Shown in pieces: positions 21,013 to 28,260 of a stretch of DNA of 28,260 nt. Where the stretch lies: NCBI GenBank assembly GCA_021464525.1, contig JADRCO010000686.1, positions 1 to 28,260 on the forward strand. The letters are read 5' to 3'. Position numbers and translations under genes: made by a program. Below the pieces are notes generated by a model, which made no database searches, was not told the DNA's origin, and was given only the letters and a program-made list of their open reading frames with translations. Origin of the DNA: Rhizophagus sp. LPA8_4_AMF. Taxonomy: Eukaryota > Glomeromycota > Glomeromycetes > Glomerales > Glomeraceae. Each line of letters opens with the position of its first letter. Position 1 is the stretch's first letter.

Positions 21013-21135
21013 CATATGGGCGGATTTGGCTCACTTGATGATCGAAATGTCGACCATTTTGGCCAAAATTAACGTTAATTTTGGCCAAAATGATCGACAT
21101 TTCGATCATCAAGTGAGCCAAAATCCGCCCATATG
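21013..21135. repeat. Large near-perfect palindrome, 61-62 base arms, no loop
   Basis: Left and right arms, both starting CATATGGGCGGATTT and meeting at AACGTT (21071-21076), differ by one indel and one substitution. Imperfect pairing continues into the AT-rich flanks. The inner arm contains TTTTGGCCAAAA. The 100-codon minus frame across it is an artefact of the palindrome. It looks like a recently inserted or well-maintained foldback MITE. Confidence 0.92.
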
Positions 21136-21817
21136 TATTGTATTTAATATAAATTATTTTGAAACAGGAGTTGTGTCCGGCTGAACTTTGATGTTGTATT
21201 ACAGATAATGTACATAATATAAAATTTAAACTAAAATATTTTAAAATATTGAAGATTATATATTCAATTCTATTCAATTTATAATTGTGTTTTAAATATG
21301 TCTAAAATAAAACATACTATTTTTTTTTTTATTCGAGGATATAATTCACGATTAAAAACTGCGCTAATGGTACGAAGAATTAGATTCAAAATACCACTTT
21401 ATTTTTTTATATCATCTGCAGAAGCCTGATTTTATAGTAAACCATGAAAAGCAAAAATCTCTTTAATTCAAGATCTATGAACTTTGATTAATATACAGTA
21501 TTTTTGTACTAGTCATGTACTAGAAGGATATAATTTTCGCATTATACGATAGCATAACCCTATAGTTCATTAAAAATTTAGAAGTATATTCATAAATAAA
21601 ATTTTTATTACAATATTATCATTTATACTATATATTGAACAGTATACTATATATGCACATATTTATTATAAGAATATAATGTACAACATGTAAATCAAAT
21701 GTGGCTGTTTAATACGAGTAACAAACAAAATTACAATGAGAATTTTCTGTTCAAATCTGGTTCTTTGTAACTTGCCTATTTTAATATGTACATTTTGAAA
21801 TCATATTAAAATTTTAT
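21136..21817. other. Intergenic region upstream of the 21885 gene
   Basis: AT-rich, with no supported feature other than the promoter element that begins at 21818. Confidence 0.45.
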
Positions 21818-21828
21818 TATATAAACCC
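21818..21828 (+). promoter_or_regulatory. TATA-like promoter element TATATAAACCC
   Basis: Begins 67 bases upstream of the ATG at 21885. Identical over 11 bases to the elements of the other two short family genes. A pyrimidine-rich leader (TTTTCATTCTATTCAACTC) follows. Confidence 0.7.
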
Positions 21829-21884
21829 TCAATTTTCATTCTATTCAACTCAATCATCGCGATTCAATCTTTCGTTTGATCAAA

Positions 21885-22304
21885 ATGAATATTGCACCAA
21901 ATACTATTAATCCAGTTCCGATCATGACTATTGTTCAACGTCGCCTGGTTATTAAGGGGAGATTCTTTCATGGTACACCAAGTGATAATAATATTTTTTT
22001 AATAGTTTATAAACTTGTCCAAGAAAATCCTGATTTCTCAAATGACACTAATGACCCCGATTACCATCTTAATTACGACCATGAATTCCTTTATCAATAT
22101 AATACATTATATTATTATGTCAAATGTAAATTATTATCTCGTTCAACACTTGAAGATTTATTAAATAAAGAGGACTTTGATATGAATGCACGAAATAGTG
22201 AGATATCGTTATCCCCACAACAGAGAATAAATCTTGAAGAAAGTCTATCCTTAAAACTTTACTTACACTTCTCGAAAGAGACGGATGAGATTATAATGCA
22301 CTAG
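21885..22304 (+). CDS. Short family protein, 139 aa, function unknown
   Basis: The start is the ATG at 21885 (MNIAPNTINPVPIMTIVQRR). A TTG in frame at 21876 extends the frame but is not a likely fungal start. Blocks: QRRLVIKGRFFHG (residues about 18-30), NNIFLIVYKLVQENPDFSND, NDPDYHLNYDHEFLYQYN, YYYVKCKLLSRSTLEDLLNK, ISLSPQQRINLEESLSLKLY, ending LHFSKETDEIIMH. The second D of the DPDD block is Y here (DPDYH). It lacks signal peptide, membrane segment and known catalytic motifs. The downstream 22340-22445 is pyrimidine-rich, as in other copies, and 22609-22710 is duplicated at 25455-25690. Confidence 0.88.
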   Translation: MNIAPNTINPVPIMTIVQRRLVIKGRFFHGTPSDNNIFLIVYKLVQENPDFSNDTNDPDYHLNYDHEFLYQYNTLYYYVKCKLLSRSTLEDLLNKEDFDMNARNSEISLSPQQRINLEESLSLKLYLHFSKETDEIIMH

Positions 22305-23324
22305 TAATGATATATTACGGGAATTTATCATTTGTTGTACCAACATCACTCTTTTTTATTCCCCTCCTCTTTTTACCTGCATCACCTATTATATCTAATT
22401 CTTTCACCTCCAATTCCTTTTCAACAATATTCTCCACCTCCAACTCCAATTATGTAAAATAAGAAGTCTGAATGGTTTGATAGTACACGGTAGACTATTT
22501 TTATTAGCCTATCCATACAATATAAGAATTGCTTTGAGGATCGAAAAACAAACCTCATATGTTACTATGATCATTCGTCGCAAATTTTTATAGATTGTTA
22601 GATATACTTGCTATCGATTAGTTGAGTGTATTAATATTAATGGCATATAATGGAAATATGGATTGTTATGGATTGATTCTGGCTTTAGACCTAAATAATG
22701 GAAATATGGTGTTGATCAGTTAATTTAATATGGCTTGTTATTTTTTTTTTTATGAAAATTTACATTACAATTAATAAGGTAGAAAGCTTGCATAAACATT
22801 CCGATTTCCGATTTCAGATTTTCGAATAATCAAATATGTATGTTTTTACAATGAAATATGTATGTTTATAAGAAATTTTATTAAAGCGGAGTGTAAATCT
22901 TTAATAATTCCAGATAAATTTAGTTAAAATCTAACTTCTAAACATTAAAAACCATAATAATAAAAATTGTTTCTCATAACAAATTCTACATATTCTATTA
23001 TTAAGCTTTGATATAGCTACAACTAATTATCAGTGAAATTGTTAAAGTGAAAGTACAAAATTTTTAAATTTTGTGGTTATGTTAACAATACAATTTTTGA
23101 TCAATGGATAATTTTCAATTTTCTAATATAAAATTAACAAATAATAATGGTTTGCTGCATAATATATGATTTAAGCTCATGAAAAAAATTTTATTAAGAT
23201 TACTTTATTTTTCATAATTCATAAAGTTAGATGAGAGTTGAATTTTCAGTAAAATCGCGGGCAAATTTACCTGCAATTGCTTACCGTTTAAGGGACAATT
23301 TGATTGGCTGTTAAATCTAAAAAG

Positions 23325-23613
23325 CAGTTGATGCCGACTTAACTGAAAGCAAAAAACCAGCGTTATTGAAATAAATTTAACTTATTAAAGAAAAAGATCT
23401 ACATACAGCAGATTCTTTCGTAATGATAAATTTAACAATAAAAGAGACTTTTCATTTAGAAATTTCTGCATTTTGACTTTAAAGTTTAACAAACTAACAT
23501 TTAAACTTTATTATAGCTTTTAACAATTGAAACAACTAGATAAAACTAAAATCAAAAATTTTAAAACAATTTTAAAATTTTAACATTTGGTTTCAGTTAA
23601 TTCGGCATCACTA
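23325..23613. mobile_element. Possible hAT-type MITE, TAGTGATGCCGAATTAACTG termini
   Basis: The left end CAGTTGATGCCGACTTAACTGAAAGC pairs with the right end, whose reverse complement is TAGTGATGCCGAATTAACTGAAACC. The ends fit the YARNG start of hAT repeats. The 8 bases outside (CTAAAAAG and ATAAGGAG) match at 5 of 8 positions, so a decayed target duplication is possible but unproven. Interior non-coding. Confidence 0.5.
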
Positions 23614-23627
23614 ATAAGGAGGAAAAG

Positions 23628-23659
23628 AATAAATAAATAAATAAATAAATAAATAAATA
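23628..23659. repeat. (AAAT)8 microsatellite
   Basis: About eight uninterrupted tetranucleotide units just outside the inverted-repeat element at 23325-23613. Confidence 0.9.
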
Positions 23660-24106
23660 TATTAAAAAAAGTTTCAAAGCGAGTGCTTCTCCAAACCAAA
23701 AACGAGCGAAAGTGGAAGGAAGAGGCGTAATAGTTACCTTATATGTCTATGTATGTTGAGATTATTTGTAACATGATTTCATTTTAACTTGTTTAATTTT
23801 GTTAATTGAGTTCTATTATAAAATATACTATATATTATATTATATAAACGTACAATAAAAGCTTTTTTTTAGTGGGAATTTTTAATTCATATCTTTTATC
23901 TGTTTAATATCTTCGTATTAACTTTAGATTTTTATATAAAGCTGTATTAATTTATAAATTATCGCACAGCCCTATAGGATCATGCTAATTTTTTTGACCG
24001 ATATTTTTATTATAATTCAATATTGATATGAGAAGTTTATTTGCGTACAATATTGAAAAGAAATTTCTATTTAAATCATGATCTGCATTAGCCGTACGAT
24101 AATGTA

Positions 24107-24185
24107 GATATTGTACGGTGATATTTATATCGGTTAACGTCACTTCATGACATTAACCAATATAAATACAACACCGTACAATATC
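24107..24185. repeat. 79-bp hairpin, GATATTGTACGGTG arms
   Basis: The left arm GATATTGTACGGTGATATTTATATCGGTTAACGTCA pairs with a right arm carrying a 3-base difference and scattered substitutions, around a short CTTC-type loop near 24142-24147. Non-coding foldback element. Confidence 0.7.
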
Positions 24186-25051
24186 CATTAATTATAACAT
24201 CAGGCGTTAATTTGTTTATTTATTGTTGCAGTCTATAAGGCTCATTTAAGAAGACCTTTTTCAAATGAATGATTATTTTTGATAACGAAAATTTTTAACG
24301 TATTTTTTTCTCAGAAAAAATAATATCGTATTTGTAATTTTATTTAATGAAATACTTAGTCGCGAGGTAATATTTTAGATTTTCATTGAACTTTCCATTT
24401 TTCTATCGTCGCTAAATTTATTAACAAATTTATCAAGAAAATTGGTAAGCTGATGAGCTGATTATTATAAATTTAAAGGTGAGTATATTAAATGAAAGAG
24501 AACGAAAGATAACAAAAAAACATTTTTTCTTAACATTCATTTCACTTTAAATTTAATTTCAATATGATAAAATAATCAATAATATTTAGAAAATCAGAAT
24601 TATCATCGATGCATAATAAGATACATTTGAATTTTTACTTATTATTATTATTTTTTGAAATTATTTTATACTTTCACGATTTATATTATTCGATACAGTC
24701 CCCGACAATAATAATGGCGGTATGTGTATCCACTTGTTTTTGATTTTTCAATTTAAATTAAAAACTTGTAATACCAAGTGGCTCACTTGTGGCTTCTTAG
24801 AATACTTCTTAAAAAAAAATATGAAATTTTATTATTGGTTTTACACTTATTTTACCTTCTAAAAATCTAAATTTAATAGAAATCGGAGTATAAGTAATTT
24901 GTGATGAATTTCTTAAACTACTCAAAACTTACGTAGTAATTCATCCCAATTTTTTTTTAAAAAAACCTACTTACTTATAGTTTTCACCAATTTTTACATT
25001 AAAATTGAACTTGATATAAAATTATGAAATTAAACTTTTACCTTCATTTCT

Positions 25052-25300
25052 CATCAACCAGAGCTTATATTGAACCAAAATTGCAACCATTGGATTTCTT
25101 GCAATTGCGTGATTCAAATGATAGTATTATTGAGCTTGTAATATTGTTTCTTGAAATGTTATGTTTATCTTTGATACAGCATAAAAATTAATTTACTTGA
25201 ACAATCTTGTTATACACGGGAATTTTAAGACCACCATTCGAACAATGTAGCTGAGAGAAATCCAATGGTTGTAATTTTGTCTCAATCTAACTTCTGGATG
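25052..25300. mobile_element. MITE-like element with about 45-bp imperfect terminal inverted repeats
   Basis: The left arm (25052-25100, CAACCAGAGCTTATATTGAAC... to ...CAACCATTGGATTTCT) pairs with the right arm (25255-25300). The segment ACAACCATTGGATTTCT is nearly identical in both. No target duplication is evident. A 55-codon frame at 25024-25191 overlaps the left arm and is not called. Confidence 0.5.
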
Positions 25301-25553
25301 GCAAGAACATTGAGAAAATATAAAAAATCATACTAAAAGGATGTTAGTTAGGAGTACGAATATTGCACGATACTAAATTGAAGCATTTATTGACACATAA
25401 GACGGCCATGTCAAATATTAGTCAAATAATGAAATATATGTATTTCTATTCCTCTGCTATCGATTAGTTGAGCATACTAATAAACAATAAATTAAAAGTT
25501 TAAGATGAAAAATAAAACTTTATGAAAAACTCGATGGAAACGAATGTATTCTG

Positions 25554-25666
25554 CACTATGGGTGCTATTCACACAATGGGAGTTTTCCGTACTATGAATA
25601 ACTATGGTTCTTTTTCACATAATGTGCGCTTTCCGCACTATGGGTTCTTTTTACACTATGGCTTTT
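25554..25666. repeat. Degenerate 18-bp minisatellite CACTATGGGTTCTTTTTA
   Basis: About six imperfect copies (CACTATGGGTGCTATTCA, CACAATGGGAGTTTTCCG, CATAATGTGCGCTTTCCG, CACTATGGGTTCTTTTTA and others). It accounts for most of the extra length between duplicated blocks here compared with 22609-22710. Confidence 0.75.
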
Positions 25667-26316
25667 CAACCTAAATAATGGAATATGGATTGTTTCAAAT
25701 GCTTTAGACTCAATCAGGTCGCTTCAATTTATCTCGCAGTATGCAGGTATTTTGCAGCAAGTTCTCACCTTCTAGTCATCTCGCACTTCATATCCCTGAT
25801 TTCTGTCCCTTCTTTTACTTTAATACCTTTCACTTACTCTCCAATTGAAATAATTTATTAATACCTTAATAAAGTTTAACATCAATAAAAGTTGTTCTTC
25901 GAGAATAGTAAAATTTATCTTATCAAAAGATGATCATCATGAACCAACCATCATTTAATGTTATTGCTTAATAAGAGTTCAGATATAATTCTATTTTCTT
26001 AAAATCATTTGGTCCTTTGTAAAAGAAATAATTTCTTAAATCATTAGGCATACTTGATGTTATTATTAGACATATGATTTTAGTGGCGTCTAAATTTTGA
26101 TTGGCTCAATGTTTGGTTGCGTGCAATAGTGTAACATTATCTCTCCTGTTGAATAATGATTTAATCTCTGAAGGCTAACCTAAGTGCCAAAATTATACTG
26201 TAACACAGTAATTCTATACAAAAATACTCCTAACTTAATAACACAAGTCCTGCCTCATTTAACTAAGTATTAAAAATTGATAATAGGCGTTTGTTGTAAA
26301 TAATTTTCGTAATCTA

Positions 26317-26387
26317 GCATGCTTGGTTTAGTGGTATAATTCACGCCCGCCACGCGTGAGACCCGAGTTCGATTCTCGGAGCATGCA
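26317..26387 (+). tRNA. tRNA-Gly (anticodon GCC), with C at position 33
   Basis: Full cloverleaf of 71 bases. The acceptor GCATGCT pairs perfectly with AGCATGC plus discriminator A. The D arm is GTTT/AGTGGTA/TAAT. The anticodon stem CACGC/GCGTG encloses loop CCGCCAC, giving anticodon GCC. The T arm is CCGAG-TTCGATT-CTCGG. Internal A-box (TGGTTTAGTGG) and B-box (GTTCGATTC) are intact. There is no intron and no encoded CCA. The residue before the anticodon is C rather than the near-universal U33. Confidence 0.95.
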
Positions 26388-26397
26388 AAGAGTAGAA

Positions 26398-26402
26398 TTT
26401 TT
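26398..26402 (+). terminator. RNA polymerase III T-run terminator
   Basis: TTTTT eleven bases after the tRNA-Gly 3' end, followed by a second TTTTT at 26404-26408. Confidence 0.8.
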
Positions 26403-26803
26403 CTTTTTGAGTTTTAAAGTTCACCAAAAATTAAACTCTGACGTCTGAGCTAGTTCAGCTTCCTTTTCTAAAACTAACTAGGTATTTAATTAACAAAAGT
26501 TTACCATGGCAATTTATTTCAACCACATCCTCATCAGTTTATGACATATATTCTATTTTCAAACTTTTCAAAAATATTTTATTTTTTTTTTTGTTGAAGT
26601 GCACGTCACTTAATGTCGCAGCAGTCACGTGATGATCCTGTTACAATTCTCTATTCATTACATTCTGTTTACTAGCAGAGCTAATTTATAAACAAACCAA
26701 AATTTGTAGTATATCTGTTGGCGCCGATTTATAGTGATAACTGATAAAGAGTGACGATACTATCATCTTTCACTTATTTAAATCTTTTAGAAATGTCTTT
26801 GCG
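26403..26803. other. Intergenic region between tRNA and tRNA-like fragment
   Basis: No supported feature. A CACGTGA motif lies near 26626. Confidence 0.45.
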
Positions 26804-26846
26804 CGGATCGTAGTTTAATGGTAAGACGATCGTTTGGGTCCGATAG
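26804..26846 (+). pseudogene. 5' fragment of a tRNA-Pro (UGG)-like gene, mitochondrial or bacterial style
   Basis: CGGATCG could be an acceptor strand, then TA (positions 8-9). The D arm GTTT-AATGGTA-AGAC has correct pairing and the GG of the D loop. Next come G26, ATCG, and the anticodon loop TTTGGGT (anticodon TGG), then CCGAT. The anticodon stem is perfect only if one G is restored after ATCG, so it has a one-base deletion. Nothing resembling a T arm or 3' acceptor follows: after CCGATAG the sequence switches to a family-gene relic. The AGTTTAATGGTAA style is typical of organellar tRNAs. It is a non-functional fragment, probably an organellar DNA insert or processed tRNA half. Confidence 0.55.
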
Positions 26847-27021
26847 CATTACTTAGTACATGATGATGTAACTTACAAAATTATTTAAGAAATTTCTTAA
26901 TGATAATGTTCTGACTATAATTTATTTTAATATAATATACACGAAACAATGAGATATCAAAAAAAAATTAGTCCTCGAAGAAAGTTTTGGTATCTGCGCA
27001 TTGGATGAAATTACAATTTAA
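26847..27021 (+). pseudogene. 5'-truncated relic of the short family gene
   Basis: Nucleotide similarity to the 3' half of the 14907 gene runs in order. GATGATGTAACTTACAAAATTATT matches the YYVRCKLL codons. AAGAAATTTCTTAATGATAATG matches EDLLNNE, and ACACGAAACAATGAGATATC matches SRNNEIP. CTCGAAGAAAGT matches LEES, and TTGGATGAAATTACAATTTAA matches ADEIII plus stop. Several indels break the frame and about 12 bases encoding the SPQQ region are gone. The upstream half is replaced by the tRNA-Pro-like fragment. It is clearly decayed and cannot encode the family protein. Confidence 0.65.
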
Positions 27022-27762
27022 ATAATGTATTATAGGAAATCAACACGTACTGAGTATCGAACCACATTTTCCATATTTATAGCATAATTCATTTTAACTA
27101 TTAATAGATTATATTTTCGGAAAATTTTAAGGAAGAATTATTTTTTATATGTAATAAACTCCGTCTGAAGAATAATACAGCTAGGAATCTGAAAAAATAT
27201 AAATCTACTGTATAAATATAAGTTGTCATAAGTTAAATATATTACTCATATCAGTCATTTGACGCAAATAAATTTTCATTATGACATGTGTCAATGTGTT
27301 ATGAGTAGTTGAGTACCTAGATAAAAAAAAATAAAAATGAAACATTAGTAATGTTTCTTTAAAGTCAAACAAATAAAAAAAAAAATTTACCTTTAAAGTC
27401 CGGTATGTACAAGGAATCCAGAAACCTAGAAAAAAAAATAAGAAATAAATCGTCAAAAACATTTCTTTGAAGTCAATTAAAAAAATATATTTACTATTCC
27501 AGTCTGCTGAAACTTGAAATAGAAAAAAGATTATCAGGTAATCATGTTTATCATAAACTTATTTTTACACTTGTTATTTTTGATGTAGCATGACATGCTC
27601 CATGTAGATCAATCTTTTTTTTAAAAAAACCAAATCAATAATTTAGTAAATTTAAATACATTTATTCAATTTATTATTAATTTTCTTATAATTGATTACA
27701 AACTGGTCCATTTAATACTCTATCTATAATTCCAGTGATCAAATTATAAAACTAACATAATA
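27022..27762. other. Intergenic with tandemly arranged exon-like fragments
   Basis: On the minus strand, GTTTCTGGATTCCTTGTACA... (27386-27430) is flanked by TTTTTTTCTAG and GTAAATTTTT. A similar TTTATCTAG precedes GTACTCAACTACTC (about 27306-27320), and TTTCAG precedes CAGACTGGAATA|GTAAAT (about 27495-27510). The repeated CATTTCTTTAAAGTCAA and CATTTCTTTGAAGTCAA blocks show a local duplication. The 78-codon minus frame across it is a read-through. The far right includes the 3' flank of the gene ending at 27763. Confidence 0.3.
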
Positions 27763-28260
27763 TTAAAATTTTTTTGCTTGTACTATTTCTTCCAATAATT
27801 TCTCCAATTTCTCTAACTTATCTAATTTCTCACCATAAGATTTTTCTAATATTTCCAACTTATCTAATTTATCCAACTTATCTAATTTCTCACAATAAGA
27901 TTTTTCTAATTTTTCTAAGTTATCTAATTTCTCTAATTTCTCTAATTTCTCTAACTTATCTAATTTCTCATCATTAGATTTTAATTTCTCCAATATTACC
28001 TCATTGTCAATAGGATTATGCTTAATTTGAAGTATTTTTAATAAATTTTCCCGCATCTCCGTGAATTCCTTAGTATCCCATTCACCCTCTTTAATCAATC
28101 TTTTAATTTCTACTTGAGTCTTATCAGCATCGGCATAATAATGTCTTGAAAAAATAAATTTGAATAATTAATAAAATCATAGTATTAAATTTTTTTAAAA
28201 AAAGTAAAATTACATACATTACTTCAGGAAACCATGTTTGCCAACGTCTCTGATGTGGTA
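27763..28260 (-). CDS. 3' part of a spliced gene for a Leu/Lys/Glu-repeat (coiled-coil-like) protein
   Basis: The terminal exon runs 28144 to the TAA at 27763. An intron of 73 bases at 28145-28217 has donor GTATGT and acceptor TTCAAG. The preceding exon (28218-28260, reading RRWQTWFPEV) continues beyond the window. The join gives WFPEVIHYYADADKTQVEIK then RLIKEGEWDTKEF. The TTG at 28098 is an internal Leu codon, not a start. After a globular-looking segment comes a 70-residue low-complexity region of LEK/LDK triplets, interrupted by KSYCEKLDK and KSYGEKLDK, ending LLEEIVQAKKF. Leucines recur every three residues, unlike the 3-4 spacing of a standard coiled coil. The coding DNA is a 9-base (TTA-GAN-AAA type) tandem array. 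Function unknown; probably a helical oligomerisation segment. Confidence 0.75.
27780..27985. repeat. Coding minisatellite, 9-bp units within two larger repeats of about 60 bp
   Basis: TTTCTCTAA/CTTATCTAA-type 9-base units run through the 3' exon of the right-edge gene. TCTAATTTCTCACCATAAGA (about 27822) and TCTAATTTCTCACAATAAGA (about 27882) mark a larger duplicated unit. Such arrays gain and lose units by slippage, so length probably varies among strains. Confidence 0.75.

Larger units (their letters stand above)
22305..26316. other. Gene-free region with several repeats
   Basis: No supported gene in 4 kb. It holds the 3' flank of the 21885 gene, three inverted-repeat elements (23325, 24107, 25052), an AAAT microsatellite and an 18-bp minisatellite. 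TGCTATCGATTAGTTGAG plus the nearby CTAAATAATGGAAATATGG block at 22609-22710 recur at 25455-25690. Confidence 0.55.

Noticed and set aside
20975..21277. 100-codon minus-strand frame
   Set aside because: It runs across the 123-bp palindrome and its flanks; the central translation is simply both arms of the palindrome read in one frame.
25024..25191. 55-codon frame beginning MKLNFYLHFS, resembling LKLYLHFSK of the family C-terminus
   Set aside because: Only about nine residues match and the rest of the frame comes from an inverted-repeat element; an interrupted relic is possible but not supported.
27226..27462. 78-codon minus-strand frame
   Set aside because: It reads through several poly-pyrimidine, intron-like tracts, giving a Phe-rich product; better explained as exon-like fragments plus introns.
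27774..27977. 67-codon plus-strand frame of LIS/LIF repeats
   Set aside because: Antisense reading of the 9-bp coding minisatellite.

Overview
This is a gene-poor, very AT-rich eukaryotic nuclear window. AT-rich intergenic DNA full of homopolymer tracts, short GT-AG introns, many small inverted-repeat elements, and a tRNA-Gly with internal Pol III signals and a T-run terminator all point to a fungus. The combination most resembles an arbuscular mycorrhizal fungus (Glomeromycotina, Rhizophagus type). That placement is inference from composition and style, not from a database match.

The centre of the window is a dispersed cluster of one paralogous gene family that I do not recognise. Three intact short members encode about 140 residues each (10676-11098 minus, 14907-15317 plus, 21885-22304 plus). 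A fourth, diverged member (6523-7557 minus) carries the same domain plus a tail of roughly 200 residues rich in Q, N and H. Two clear relics lie at 18324-18473 and 26847-27021, with a doubtful third near 20150-20370. The short members share an N-terminal QRR..IKGRF(F/Y)H block, an acidic DPDD..L.YDHEF block, a YYVRCKLLS-like block and a C-terminal YLR.S.ETDEII block. All three also have the same TATA-like promoter sequence, TATATAAACCC, 67 to 84 bases upstream of the ATG. Flanking DNA is recognisably shared between copies, so whole gene-plus-flank segments were duplicated. The two left-hand genes point left and everything from 14.9 kb onward points right.

Region by region: 1-4.7 kb is packed with small inverted-repeat elements. 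These include a hAT-like element (474-1107) with 8-bp flanking duplications that encloses a protein-like open frame, and a TA-flanked MITE (4408-4663). 4.7-6.5 kb is featureless AT-rich DNA. 6.5-22.3 kb holds the paralog family. 12336-12557 (minus) is a lysine-rich exon-like open frame. 19969-20019 and 21013-21135 are strong palindromes. 22.3-26.3 kb holds three inverted-repeat elements, two minisatellite or microsatellite tracts and a duplicated flank. 26317-26387 is a tRNA-Gly(GCC), followed by a tRNA-Pro-like 5' fragment fused to a family relic. The right edge has the 3' end of a spliced minus-strand gene with an unusual Leu-x-Lys period-3 repeat (27763-28260).

Most other open frames of 60-100 codons are at the level expected by chance. 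My rough estimate for about 75% AT sequence is that about one frame of 95 codons arises by chance across six frames, so I list such frames only when composition or context argues for them.
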